Origin: Impatiens glandulifera
Lineage: Eukaryota > Streptophyta > Magnoliopsida > Ericales > Balsaminaceae
Assembly (NCBI RefSeq): GCF_907164915.1
Contig: NC_061869.1
Span: 45,195,771 to 45,259,770 of the forward strand
Length of the DNA: 64,000 nucleotides
Direction of reading: 5' to 3'
Part shown: in pieces, positions 12,012-24,507 of the stretch
Position numbering within the stretch: position 1 is the first letter of the stretch
Layout of the letters: each line of letters starts with the position of its first letter
Notes under the pieces: generated by a model
The model's input: only the letters and a program-made list of their open reading frames with translations
The model's database searches: none
What the model was told of the DNA's origin: nothing
Made by a program: the position numbers and the translations under genes

Positions 12012-12849
12012 CTGCATTTGCAAAAACACTATTTAGAGAATGCTGAAGATTTATAATTTGCTAGTTTATTGTTAATGTATTTTGATATATATTTTATAGG
12101 CATGAACTTTTCCAAAAGGCAGTATATTTTTGCATAAACACGTAAAAAGCAACTATAGCAACTATTTTAACTAGAGCAAACCAATGTGATATTAATTTTA
12201 ATTAATTGTTTTTGAAAGGATAAACCCATATCATTAATTCACGTATTTGAGTGCAAAACATACTGTGAAAAAACCCATCAAAACAATTTGTTACAAGATA
12301 TGACATGATTATAAGTTTCAAAGAAAAAATCTCAAGAGAAAATGAAAATAAGAAACACTCAAAAGTTGGGGAAATGATGTTCCCTCGTGCCCTCAAAAAG
12401 CGAAAGAGCCCATATCAATGCCGAAGTTGATACGTTTTTTTCTTTTGTACATGATCCGGGCGTGAAGACGTTGTAGGCTTCTCTTTCTTCTCCAGACTTT
12501 TTGGTTCTATAATTTCCATTTGTTAAAATACATATTAGTCAAACATCATCCTTAATTAAAGGGTTTGGATGTTAGGGGATGGTTGTTAAGTTTTTTCATT
12601 AAAACAACTTGCAAAAGAAACATTCTAACCACTGAGCTACACTTAATTGTCTTTATCAAAACAGATTAGTAACAAAAATAAAAATATTTGTGTATTTTGC
12701 ACTAATTAAAGTAGCTGAAGGGATCATGCATATATAGTTGTCCCTTTTGAGAAAGATCCTATATCTATCCAATTATTTTTGTGAACACAGAATAATTATT
12801 GAGATATATGTACATATATGAAGTCTCAAGTTGAGGATTTTGATCTCAC

Positions 12850-12906
12850 CTTATTGCACCACCAAGGCCAACGGATATCATGTACACCATCCAACATGTA
12901 TAGAGG
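12850..12906 (-). pseudogene. MATE copy A exon 5
   Basis: A 57-bp exon between CACAG and GTGAG, encoding 'LYTCWMVYMISVGLGGAI'. Confidence 0.78.
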
Positions 12907-12981
12907 CTGTGACCAAATAAATGATGAGAAGCCAATTCCAATTAGACTTAGATAACTTGAAATGATTGATGAAATATGTAC

Positions 12982-13068
12982 CTTATGGACAAAACAGAAG
13001 TCTCAAGTTGAGGATTCGGGAGAAGGCCAGACAAAAGAACAATCATTTCATATGACCAATACTCCAAA
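12982..13068 (-). pseudogene. MATE copy A exon 4
   Basis: After a CTACAG acceptor it encodes 'LEYWSYEMIVLLSGLLPNPQ' and 'LETSVLSI', the most conserved block of plant MATE proteins. The donor is GTACAT. Confidence 0.85.
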
Positions 13069-13160
13069 CTGTAGACATGTAGCCAAATTATGTCTTGTGT
13101 AAACATTAATTTAACTAATGAAACAAACAAAAGAAAAAGAAAGCATCTTCTTCTACTCAC

Positions 13161-13322
13161 CATATCATGAATGCAGAAGTAATGGCAACAATCCCATGAA
13201 AAGCTTGGCTGGAGAATCCTGTCCATTTCTCCGAGCAGTGAGGGGAGATCCTTGTTACATAGAGGACCAACAGAAGAGCATTCACCCAGTTCGAGACCAC
13301 ATTCGCCATGGCAGCTCCTCTG
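13161..13322 (-). pseudogene. MATE copy A exon 3, second part
   Basis: Resumes with 'GAAMANVVSNWVNALLLVLY' and ends at 'ITSAFMI' before a GTGAG donor. Together with 18,545-18,660 it forms one uninterrupted MATE exon once the element is removed. Confidence 0.82.
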
Positions 13323-13828
13323 TGTTGAGGTGTTCCTTGCCATCACGGGTGGGTTTTTTTAAATTCCGGGTAAACGGGTCAGAGTTTTCTGTTATGAAAA
13401 CGGGTTAGAGTATAAATACTTTTTTGGGTATTTTCTCATAAAATACAATAAGGTTGAGAGAGAGTGAATTACAGATCTAGGGTTTTCTAGTTTCCTTCTT
13501 CTTCTTGTTCTTTGGTTGATCCAGAGAGAAAGATTGGGAGAGCTTTTGATTGTGGAGTAGTCCAATCATTTCTAGTGTAATCACTTCTTTCATTTGAGAG
13601 CAGAACATGTAAGTTTATACTATTGACATTTCTTTGATTTAGTGAAACTTATTCCTCCCGTGGACGTATGTCGATTTTGACCGAACCACGTATATTGTAT
13701 TGTCGTTTATTGCTTTGTGCTATTTCAGTCTTCGTAATCTGTTTGTCGTCATAGACGATTTGGAAACTGATTTGTTACAGGTTTGATTTCGAAGAAGATC
13801 CATAATTTTGCTGTTGCAAAACCCAACA
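13323..13828 (+). repeat. Copia 1 5' LTR
   Basis: 506 bp. A TATA box 'tataaatac' lies at 13,411-13,419. Nearly identical to 18,038-18,544. Confidence 0.93.
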
Positions 13829-13829
13829 G

Positions 13830-13841
13830 TGGTATCAGAGC
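13830..13841 (+). other. Copia 1 primer binding site
   Basis: 'tggtatcagagc', one base after the LTR. Complementary to the 3' end of plant initiator tRNA-Met. Confidence 0.9.
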
Positions 13842-13966
13842 AGTATTGATTGGTTATCTGTTTTAACTTTGGAGCAGAGTGCTCTGCTGGTTATTTGGCA
13901 AAATTCATAGAAGAGATCAAGTGGTTTCTTTGCTGGTGTTTTTTGTCAATTGTTGAGGCAGTAATA

Positions 13967-16900
13967 ATGGGGAAATCTAGACCTGATATGGTGAGTCTGA
14001 ATGGTACAAACTACAGGCAATGAAAACTGATGATTAGTGATATGTTAGTTTCAAATGATTTGAATGAAGCAACTGAAAATGAGGGTGTTAGACCTGAGAC
14101 TACAAAAGAGGCTGATTGGAAAAAGATAGATAGAAAGGCCTGCAAATTTATTCGTTCCTGAGTTGGTGTAAATGTTGTGCACCATGTTGAGAATGAGACT
14201 ACGGCGTATGGTGTATGGAGCAAACTTGAAGCTCTCTATGCTGGGAGGTCAGCAGGGAATAAAGCAACATTGGTACGAAGGCTGGTAAATCTGAAGTATA
14301 TTGATAATAAATCAATTGCTGAGCACTTGAATGAATTTCAAAATATTTTGAATTAGTTAAGTAATATGAATATAAACTTTGATGATGAGGTGCAAGCACT
14401 TTTAGTCCTTGGATCTTTGCCTGCAAGTTGGGAGACACTTATTATCACTCTCAGCAACTCAGCACCAAATGGTAAAGTCAACATGGCATTTGTCACCAAT
14501 TCCTTACTTGATGGGGAGAATCGAAAGGGGGATAAACCCTCTAAGTCTGATATGTTGGTGGCTGATAGAGGAAGATCAAAAAATAATAGAAGTGGTTCGA
14601 GCAGGGGAAAGTCTAGAAGCAAGTCAAGAGCTCCAAAGAAGGATGGTGCTTGCCATTACTGTGGCAAAATGGGTCACTAGAAAAACGAGTGCTGAAAATT
14701 TAAAAATGATAAAGCAAAGGGTACAGTGAAACCCAGAGAAAAGAAAGAACAGAGTGCAGATACATCTGCTTATACTTCAGATGGTGAACTGACATATGCT
14801 TCTAACTGTCTAGACTTCTGTCTTAGCACATCTTCAAATGAAACAACATGGATTGTTGACACAGGTGCCTCATTCCATATTAGTCCACACAAAGGTTACT
14901 TCCAGTCCTACAAAGCTGGTGATTATGGTGAGGTTCGCATGGGTAACAGTGGTGTATCCAAGATAGTTGGTCTTGGTGATGTTAGAATCGAGACAAACAT
15001 GGGTTGTTTCCTGACATTAAGAGATGTAAGACATGTTCCTGATTTGAGAATGAACTTGATTTCAGCAGGTAAGCTCGATGATGGAGGCTACCATAATGTT
15101 TTCAGTGGTGGAGCATGGAAGCTAAGCAAGGGTTCATTGGTTGTTGCACGAGGTAAGAAATGTTGTTCCTTATACAAGACAAATTTGAAAATTGTCTATG
15201 ATGCAGCATATTCTGTTGTGATGGAGTCATTCTCTGAGTTGTGGCACAAGAGACTAGGTCACATTAGTGAAAAGGGGCCGAATGTTTTGATCAAGAGGAA
15301 TGAGCTGTTGAATCTATAGGATGCTCATCTTGAAAATTGTGAGCATTGCTTGAAGGGTAAGCAGAACAGAGTCTCCTTCAGTAAGTCAAAAGTGGAACTA
15401 AAAAAGAATGTCCTTGAACTGGTCCATACAGATGTTTGTGGTCCTATGAAGATTAAATCCATAGGTGGTGCTTCCTATTTTGTAACCTTCATAGACAATG
15501 CATCTAGGAAAGTTTGGGCCTATGCTATAAAGTCCAAGGATGAGGTTGCAGCAAAGTTTGAGGTCTTTCACAAGCTGGTTGAAAGAGAAACAAGAAGAAA
15601 ACTGTTGAGGGTGCGATCAGATAACAGGGGAGAGTACACAGGCTCATTTGATGATTATTGCAAAGAGTAGGGTATTCGACATGAACAAACTGTGCCCAAA
15701 ACTCCACAACAAAATGGTGTGGCAGAGAGGATGAACAGAACAATGTTAGAATGGATGAGGAGTATGCTCTCCCATGCCAGGTTGGCTAAGCATTTCTGGG
15801 CTGAAGCCATGAGCACTGCAGTGTATGTGATCAACCGTTCTCCCTCCAAGCCATTTAATAATAAGTGTACAGAAAGCGTTTGGTCAGGTAAAGATGTTAA
15901 TTATGACTATTTACGTGTTTTTGGTTGTAGAGCTTTTGTGCATGTTCCAAAAGATGAGAGATCTAAGCTAGATGAAAAAACCAGACAATGCATATTTTTG
16001 GGTATGGTGATGAAAAGTGGGGATACAAGTGTTATAACCCAGTTGATAAGAAGGTTTTGAGAAGCCGAGATGTGGTATTTCTTAAGATTAGACTATTGAG
16101 AATTTTGAAGATGGTGAAAAGTTTGATGCATACATACGTGACATTTCTGGTCTTGAGTTGTCACATGATGTTGAGGAGACAAGGCCACATGTAGCTTCAG
16201 ACTCAGATAGTGATGATGATGTTCCTCAGGGTCAAGCTATAGGCCATGGAAATGATACAACAACTGATCTTGGTGATAATATTGAGGTTGATTTTGAAGT
16301 TCAACAAGAAGATAAAAATCAACAGAATCAACAAATAGAGGTACTTAGGAGGTATACTAGGGAGAAAATATCAAGTTCTAAGTACCCTGCTATAGAGTAT
16401 GTCCTTCTAACTAATTGTGGGGAGCCTATATGCTATAAGGAGGCTCTTGAGGATGCTCATGAGGAAGAATGGATTGCTGCCATGGATGAAGAGATGAAGT
16501 CATTGCTGAAAAATGGCACATATGAACTGATTCAAAGACCAAAGAACAGAAAAGTATTACAAAATAAATGGGTATACAAGATCAAGCAAGAAGGTGATGA
16601 TAGCAAGACAAGATACAAGGCTAGGCTGGTTGTCAAAGGTTTTGGTCAGAGACATGGAATCGATTATGATGAGATTTTCTCACCGGTAGTGAAGATGACT
16701 TCTATTCGGGTGGTGTTAAGTCTAGATGCTTGTATGGATCTTGAGGTTGAAAAGATTGATGTCAAGACTGTATTTCTCTATGGTGATTTGGATGAAGATG
16801 TTTATATGGAGCAACCTAAAGGTTATAATACGAAAGGTGAGGAAAACAAGGTGTGCAAACTTGTCAAAAGTCTGTACGGTTTGAAGCAAGCACCAAAGCA

Positions 16901-17991
16901 GTGGTATCTTAAGTTTGAGTCGTTGATGACCATCCATGGGTGAATTAAGACGTCTACAGATCACTGTGTCTTTGTGCAAAAGTTTGCTTCTAATGATTTT
17001 ATTATACTTCTCTTATATGTTGATGACATGCTGATTGTTGGGAGAGACAAACTCAAGATTCCCAAGTTGAAAAAGGATTTGGCTAAGTATTTTGAGATGA
17101 AAGACTTGGGTCAAGCAAGACAAATTCTTGGAATGCAGGTCATTCGTGATCGGGTGAAGAAAAGGCTATGGTTGTCTCAAGAGAGATATAGATAAGATTC
17201 TAAAATGATTCTGTATGGACAAGGCAAAGCCAGTTGCTTGTCCATTGGCTACACACTTGAAAATAAACAAGACAATATCTCCCAAGGATGAAGAGGAAAG
17301 ACAAGAAATGTGCAGTGTTCCATATGCTTCAACAATAGGCAGTCTGATGTATGCAATGGTCTGTACAAGCCCGGATATAGCTCATGCGGTTCGAGTACTT
17401 AGTCGTTTCCTTTCAAATCCCGGTAAGACACACTGGGAAGCGGTTAAGTGACTAATGAGATATCTTCGAGGGACCTCCAAATACGCTTTGTGTTATGGTA
17501 CTGGAAAGCCACATGTTGAAGGGTTTTCTGATTCAGATATGAGTGGTGATATTGACACTATGAGATCAACTTGAGGGTATTTGTTTACCTTTGGAGGAGG
17601 AGCTGTATCATGGCAGTCTCGTCTACAGAAATGTGTTGCTTTGTCTACTACAGAAGCTGAATATATTTCCATTACTGAATGTTGTAAGGAAATGAGATGG
17701 ATGAAAGAATTGTTGAAAGAAATAAGCATTGCACAAGACAAGTTTGTGGTGTTTAGTGACTCACAAAGTGTTATACATGTGAGCAAGAATCCAAGTTTCC
17801 ATTCACATTCAAAACACATCCAAAGAAGGTACCATTGGATCCGTGAAGTGCTCGAGAAGAAGGAGTTATACTTGGAGAAAGTGCATACAAATGAGAACAT
17901 GTCAGATATGATGATAAAGGGCTTGCCAAGAGGCAAGCATGAGATATGTTGTACCAAAGCCGGAATGGTTCTGGCAGAAGCTTCACGATGA
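13967..17991 (+). pseudogene. Copia 1 gag-pol, inactivated
   Basis: Starts at ATG 13,967. Visible in order: gag (UBN2-like) with a knuckle CHYCGKMGH..EC; protease 'VDTGASFHI'; GAG-pre-integrase 'LWHKRLGHIS'; integrase with 'HTDVCGPM', 'DNRGEY' and 'TPQQNGVAERMNR'; RT with 'KARLVVKGFGQ', '[14 protein letters not shown]' and catalytic 'YVDD' (about 17,017); RNase H 'LSTTEAEYIS' and 'HSKHI'. Stops lie at 14,021, 14,159, 14,354, 14,678, 14,693, 15,317, 15,668, 16,941, 17,193, 17,449 and 17,572. Frame changes fall near 15,995, 16,085 and 17,200. Several stops sit where the family has Trp (14,021; 14,678; 14,693; 17,449) or Gln (14,354; 15,668). Confidence 0.92.
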
Positions 17992-18037
17992 TGAATGTTT
18001 ATAGTAACATTCTCCTATGGCTCGGAAGGGGGAGAAC

Positions 18038-18544
18038 TGTTGAGGTGTTCCTTGCCATTGCGGGCGGGTTTTTTAAATTCCGGGTAAACGGGTCAGGGTT
18101 TTCTGTTATGAAAACGGGTTAGAGCATAAATACTTTCTTTTGGGTATTTTCTCATAAAATACAGTAAGGTTGAGAAAGAGTGAATTACAGATCTGGGATT
18201 TTCTAGTTTCCTTCTTCTTCTTGTTCTTTGGCTGATCTAGAGAGAAAGATTGGGGGAGCTTTTGATTGTGGAGTAGTCCAATCATTCCTAGTGTAATCAT
18301 TTCTTTCATTTGAGAGCAGGGCATGTAAGTTTCTACTATTGACATTTCTTTGATTTAGTGAAACTTATCCCTCCCGTGGACGTATGTCGATTTTGACCGA
18401 ACCACGTATATTGTGTTGTCGTTTATTGCTTTATGCTATTTCAGTCTTCGTAATCTGTTTGTCGTCATAAACGATTTGGAAACTGATTTGTTACAGGTTT
18501 AATTTTGAAGAAGATCCATAGTTTTGTTGTTGCAAAACCCAACA
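18038..18544 (+). repeat. Copia 1 3' LTR
   Basis: 507 bp, TGTTGAGG to CCCAACA. The TATA box of the 5' copy is changed to 'cataaatac' here. Confidence 0.93.
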
Positions 18545-18660
18545 CTCTAGTCTCCAAACCTATCTCAAAAACTAGAACCCAACACACCACAATGTGAAAC
18601 AAAGCCGTGATTGCAGAGCAGACCATGAGAAGAATCACAATGTTCTGCGATTGCAAGAAC
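18545..18660 (-). pseudogene. MATE copy A exon 3, first part
   Basis: Begins after an AACAG acceptor with 'FLQSQNIVILLMVCSAITAL' and runs to 'GLETR', where the copia LTR interrupts it at the target duplication. Confidence 0.82.
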
Positions 18661-18956
18661 CTGTTAATTTTATAATAATAAATTCATTTGAATAATGTTA
18701 GAGGCGCAAACACTCATGTCCTTAAGGTCATGGATTCGAGTCTTCGAAGCCGGACCATTTTACAAACATAAAATAAATTCATTCCATTAGAAAAAAAAAA
18801 TTTTAATTTCTGTTTTTTTTCTGTAGTTTTTAAAGTTCTTCAAAATATTAATTATGTATGAAGGGCTGAGAGACTAAGCCAATTAAACCATATTCTTATG
18901 GGACTTAGTCTTTTATATAGAAAACAACTCCCCTTAACATACATCAATTTTTTTTC

Positions 18957-19276
18957 TCAATTAAATAGGCCCAACTAACTAAATGTCAAGACTTAAGTTT
19001 GTTAAGTTAGTTAGGATAAGTTGTTTATATATAGATAAGTAATTCACACTAGATAGTTAGAGATTTTATATATGTGTGAGTGATATATATAAAGAATAAG
19101 GGTGTAACTGAAACATTAGATTGTGATAGTGGAATCGAGTTCCTAACAGAGCTCGACGGAGACATAGACCATTTTTGGTCGAACTCCGATATCAAATCTT
19201 GTGTTGTTTAATCTTTATGGTTTATTGCTGCTATATTTCTCAGTTCTTTGATTGATTAGGAAGGAAATTCCCTACA
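18957..19276 (+). repeat. Copia 2 5' LTR (5'-truncated)
   Basis: Shares 'agatagttagagattttata', 'gattgtgatagtggaatcga' and the end 'aaattccctaca' with 32,025-32,374. Confidence 0.85.
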
Positions 19277-19277
19277 G

Positions 19278-19289
19278 TGGTGTCAGAGC
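19278..19289 (+). other. Copia 2 primer binding site
   Basis: 'tggtgtcagagc', one base after the LTR end. A variant of the initiator tRNA-Met complement. Confidence 0.8.
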
Positions 19290-19487
19290 TCGGTTTGGGC
19301 AAGATTAAAATCAATCTTAAAAAATTTTAAAAATCTTGGAAAAGTCTTTAATACTGGCTAGTGATACGAATAAGGAAGAGTCCGGCTCAAACGCAGGTAG
19401 AGACAAAGTTGACAAGGTTCAACAATATACAAGAAAGAGAACAACACAGGAAATACGCACCTTGGGAATTCTAGTGGCGGCCAATCT

Positions 19488-21390
19488 CAAGCATGAAGAC
19501 TGACAATGACAAGTTCGATGGCAATGGAGATTTTCGCATTTGGCAGCGGAAAATCAGGGCTGTCTTTGCACAACAGTATCTTTTACGAACTCTAGAAGAA
19601 CCAGTCTCGTGACCACTAGAGATGAGTAAAGATCGAGATGACAAAGACAGCGATTGACACAATCATTTTTCATCTCTCAGATTCTATGATCCGGTTGATA
19701 GACAATGAGAAGACTCTGATATCGATGTGGAGGCGCTTAGACGAGCTGTTCCAATCCAAATCTCTGATCAACAAGATTTACATGAAGGAGAAGCTGTTCA
19801 GTTATAAGATGATGCCAGGATAGACTCTTACTCAGAATCTTGATTAGTTCTTAAAACAAAATATCGAGTTGGCAAACTCAGGAGAGAACAGAGCAATGAT
19901 CAATGAAAACCAGGCAATAATCATCATCAACTCTCTTCCCAAATCCTACAAGGAAGTCTGTAATGCGATCAAGTATGGACGAATAAGTATCACTCTTGAA
20001 GAGGTGGTTTCAGAATTGAAGTCGAGAGAGTTGGAATTAAGGACAAACAAGAAAGCGAGCTCGAATGGTGAAAATTACATGGCCAAAGGGAAAAACAATT
20101 ACAAAGGGCAACCTCGCACCAACAACAACTCGAAAGAGAATAAAAGTAAAACATCACAATCAGAATCCACGAAAACAAGAAAGTGCTATCATTGTGGTAA
20201 GGTTGGTCATCTTTGAAACCACTATTATATTTTGCTGAGAGATAACAAGAAAAAGCAAGTGGAGACTAAAGAATTTGTGAATTATGGTGATGGTTATGAT
20301 AGTGGAGAGGTCTTAATGGCGTCAATAGAAGATGTTAAGAGAGACTGGGTTCTTGATTCTGGTTGCACTTTTCACATGACATACATAAAAGAATGGATTT
20401 CTAAATTTTAGAATCTGAGTGGTTGCAGGGTGTTAATGTGAAATAACAATGGATGTCAAATGGAAGGAATTGGAGATGTCAGCATAAAAATATTCGATGG
20501 TGTTGTGAGGGTTCTGAAATAAGTCAGGTTCGTGCCTCAGTTGTCACGAAACCTCATCTCTCTTAGGGTTCTTGATGACTTGGGATACACAAATCAAATA
20601 GTGTATGGGAAGATGAAGATCATGAATGAAAAAAGGTTAGTGATGCAAGGCATCAAGCAAGATGGTTTGTATCAACTGAGTGGTGAGACTATGCACTGGT
20701 AGTTTCAGATAAAGACAAGAAGGCCACGATGTGGCATCGGAGGCTCGGTCACATCAGTGAAAAAGTTTTGCGGATTCAGTGACAAGAATAAATTAGGCTC
20801 AGATAGAGTAAAAGGTCTAAACTTTTGCAAGCATTGCGGGTTAGGGGAGCAACATCGACATAAATTTAAGACCGAGATTCACAAGTCCAAGGACATGTTA
20901 GAGTATGTCCATTCAGACCTATGGGGTCCTGAGAAAACATCTACGCATGGAGGTAACTCATACTTATTGTCAATTGTAGATGATTATTCTCATAAATTTT
21001 GAGTTTATCTCTTAAAACACAAAAGTGATGCATTTGAAAAGTTCAAAGCATGGAAAACTTTGGTTGAAATCTGATAGATAGAAAGTTAAAGACCTTGAGA
21101 ACATATAATGGGTTAGAGTTTTGTAACAAAGTGTTTGATAGTCACTGTTGTGAGCTAGGGGTTCAAAGGCATAGAACAGTTCGATCCACAACCTAGCAAA
21201 ACGGAGTTGCTGAGCTTTTCATGAATCGAACTTTGATGGATAAGTCTCGGTGCATGCTTTTCAGGGCAGGTTTGTCCAAGTCCTTCTAGGGTGAAGCGGT
21301 AATGACAATAGAATATTTGGTGAATCGATGTCCATCAACAACAATTGAGTTCAAAACTTATGAAAAAATGTGGACTGGTAATGTTATTCC
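19488..21390 (+). pseudogene. Copia 2 gag-pol, 5' half
   Basis: Gag starts near 19,488 ('MKTDNDKFDGNGDFRIWQRK'). It has a UBN2 core, a broken zinc knuckle (CYHCGKVGHL then a stop near 20,214), a protease 'LDSGCTFHM', 'WHRRLGHIS', an integrase start 'HSDLWGP' and 'SIVDDYS', then a damaged 'QNGVAE' region ending at 'KMWTGN'. At least ten stops and several frame changes are present. Confidence 0.85.
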
Positions 21391-22170
21391 CAAGCTCATC
21401 CTTTTCTGTTATGAAAGGCTAGTAGGGTCAAGGGTGCATTGCTGAAATGTTCACCCTTATATACTCACTTATAAGTCATCTTTAGGAATAGACTTGTTAT
21501 TATAATTAGGGGCTGAGATTTAAAATGTTGTGTCAATTATTCCACAATATGTAGAAGAAAATTAGGATAAGTATTATCCTAATTTAATTCCCTCTTTAGT
21601 CACTAATTAAATGTCACGCCCCGAACCGAGTCGTGACGGCGTGACCAGCCGCCGCATGTCATCTCCTTGAAATACACTTAAATATAACATGCAAAGCTAA
21701 CATAATTCTTACTAACTTTCTTAATCAAAATACTACCCTTCTTTCATTAACCAAAAATTCTTTTAGCTACAATATGTTCTTGCCACCTCATCAAAAGTCC
21801 AAAAATACAAGGTGACAATTCTACCATCTTAAGGTTTACAAAATACATCGTTCTAATTCTCCCTTAATACACTACTCTAAGGAGAGGACTAACTTTTTTT
21901 ACCAAAAGTAGATCGATATCCAAGTCTTCATTGTCCAGCAGCTTCTATTACTTGATTTGGATCATTCTCTGAAGAGGGGACCCATTAAAATGGGTGAGCT
22001 AAACTTGCCTAGTAAGAAAATCATTATCTCATTACAGTTGGATCAATAGACATTTAATATAAGTATATAAAGATCAAACCTGTATTAAAAATATAATACG
22101 TACTGTTAATAACCAATATACATTTTCTATATAACTCTGGGATAGTGATAATGACTATATTATTGTGATA

Positions 22171-22340
22171 ACTCATTACCATCAACTAGGACTTTAATGT
22201 CATGTGTTGACTCATTAACCATCAATGAGGATTTGGGGGTCCTGCATTGACTCATTAGCCATCAATCAGGATTTGGGGGTCCTGCATTGACTTATTAACC
22301 ATCAATCGGACGTGACTGTCACGCGTTGACTCATTACCGG
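22171..22340. repeat. Tandem repeat, 39-40 bp unit, four copies
   Basis: Each unit starts 'actcatta.ccatcaa' and ends 'gcattg' or 'gcgttg'. The middle two are almost identical ('gatttgggggtcctgcattg'). It lies inside the LTR-like block. Confidence 0.85.
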
Positions 22341-22853
22341 TATAAGAACTCGAGGCATTAATAACCATTATCAACTAAATAAGTACAGAATCCTATCCAG
22401 AGTAATAAAATCATTCTTGTATTATTCACATAATCAAATCCATACATATGTATCATTCTTTCACAAAGCATTTAGCATAAGCTTATCAAAAATACTTTAT
22501 CAACTAGTTTCGCAAATCAATTTATAAATCACATTATCAAGTCATTTCTGTCAAAGGTTTTATCAAATCCTTTTATAAAAACATCTCCATGTCAACTTGA
22601 TCCATAAGTTTAGAAACACATTTTAATAAAATTATTTTATCAACATAATCACATTTTAGTAAAATAAACTGTAAGAAGGTATGATTTCTTACCTAACCCC
22701 CCAATATCTAGTTATTTCCACTCTTAAGCTCTACCAAATATCCTTTGCTATTTTCAAATGGGCCTTTGACACTTTCTTCCTTCAATTATCAAATTAAACT
22801 CAAATTAGCCTTTATATTTCCACTTACTAATAATCCATATAATTTATTTCCTT

Positions 22854-24333
22854 TGATAGGATTGGCGGCACCAATAGAGAAGGGGGTCTGGCTATTGATG
22901 ACGACTTCGGATAAACGGTTTAATAGTAATCCTGTTAGGGATTAATATCTCTTTCTATTCTTCGCAAATCCTTCGAACTCTTGAAACAGATTCAAGTGCG
23001 GAAATGTTCGTTGGATTTGAAGCTTTGAACCAATGAAAGATGAATGACAGAAAGTAAAGAATACAAGAAGTTGTTTATGGATGTTCGGAGCAAACTCTCC
23101 TACGTCACCCCTTCTTCCAACCACCGGAAGGATTCACTATAATTCTTTGATTCAAATACAGTTCACTAATCTAGCTAACTCTCTGTTGAACAAAACAAAC
23201 TTTGTTCAACTTACAACACTGAAGTTTTCTTACAGAAAAGACAGTATGTAATATAATGTATTCACATCTAGATGATAAGTGAGATGTTTGATTTCAGAAA
23301 CTTTCTTGAATGAAAAATGAAGCAGCTCTCTCTTTCTTGTATTTTTTAGCTAGCAATTTGTCCGTTGTCTTAGGAAACAATTTATTTTTGAAAAGCTTCA
23401 ACGGTCAAATCCTTCTTTTGGGCACATGTCATCTTTCCGTTGGATGTACTATCCATGAGATACTGGGTAGTACAATAGAAAAAGATTCTTGAGATCTTGG
23501 TAGTACAATGCAGTACATGCAATTTGAATTATGGCATACGTGACGGTTATTCATTTGTTGAGCTTTGCTGTCAGCTTCCTAGAAGACTCTGCTACCAGCT
23601 ATCTAGAAGAGCATCTGCCTTCAGATGCCCATCTGATCATCTTGGCCGTCCATCTGTTTAGACGCCCCCATCTAACAGTCTATTAGACGCCCCATCTAAC
23701 AGTCTCTTAGATGCCTCATCTCGGCCGTTCATCTGATTAGACGCAATCTGCATTAGATGCCCCATCTAACATTAGACCCCCGCATCTAACCACACGTTAG
23801 ACCCCCCACGTCTAACCACACTAGTTAGACTGCACGTCTAACACCGTGCGTTGACTTTTAGCTGTGTCTGCAAATTAACAAAAATCAAATTATTAATCAT
23901 GCGTCTGGTGAGATTTAGACCTAGGTCGCCAACATGACAGACAAGTGTATTTACCACTACATCACATACTATGTTGATATTTAAAAATATATTTATATAT
24001 TTGATATGACTAACAATTATTGAACTTAGTTTTATCCATTTATTATCAAAAACTATATCATCAATCATCAAATCAAAATTGTTAAGTTACTTTAAATCAA
24101 TTAAAAATCTTAACCTAACAATTTCTCCCTTTTTGATTATTTAAACTAACTTATCAAAACCAGTTTTAACATTAAAAATCTTAACCCAACAATTTCTCCC
24201 TTTTTGATTATTTAATCTAAATTATCAAAACTATTTTAAACATTAAAAATCTTAACCCAACAATTTCTCCCTTTTTGATTATTTAAGCTAAATTATCAAA
24301 ACTAGTTTAAACATTAAAAATCTTAACCCAACA
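22854..24333 (-). repeat. Gag-only element, 3' LTR
   Basis: About 1,480 bp, with three extra 71-bp units at the element-internal edge (24,121-24,333) and TTAGAC/GTCTAA repeats at 23,650-23,850. Confidence 0.82.
24121..24333 (-). repeat. 71-bp tandem units, each with a PPT and an LTR edge
   Basis: 'atttctccctttttgatt' (inverse of an AAAAAGGGAGAAAT polypurine tract) starts at 24,121, 24,192, 24,263 and 24,334, an exact 71-bp period. Each is preceded by 'cttaaccyaaca', the inverse of the TGTTGGGTTAAG LTR start. Confidence 0.9.
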
Positions 24334-24507
24334 ATTTCTCCATTTTTGATTATTTAAGCTAAATTATGAAAACTAGTTGAGTTAATGATTTAAACATAAT
24401 CTAGACATTATCATAATCTAACAATCCTAAAATTATTTCCAAGGTAAGAAAACTTAGACTCGAGAAGTGGCTTTATGGAGATGTCAGCCACTTCAGGTTG
24501 TTGTTTG

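Larger units (their letters stand above)
13323..18544 (+). mobile_element. Ty1/copia retrotransposon 1, full length, inside MATE exon 3
   Basis: Complete structure: 5' LTR 13,323-13,828, primer site, gag-pol, polypurine tract (about 18,024-18,035, 'ggaagggggagaac'), 3' LTR 18,038-18,544. LTRs run TGTTGAGG to CCCAACA. Flanks are ctctg (13,318-13,322) and ctcta (18,545-18,549), a 5-bp target duplication with one change. Domain order GAG, protease, integrase, RT, RNase H marks it as Ty1/copia. The two LTRs differ at scattered sites, so it is not a recent arrival. Confidence 0.93.

Noticed and set aside
12202..12396. 64-codon minus-strand open frame between MATE exons 5 and 6
   Set aside because: The exon map places it within intron 5. 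It has no MATE similarity.
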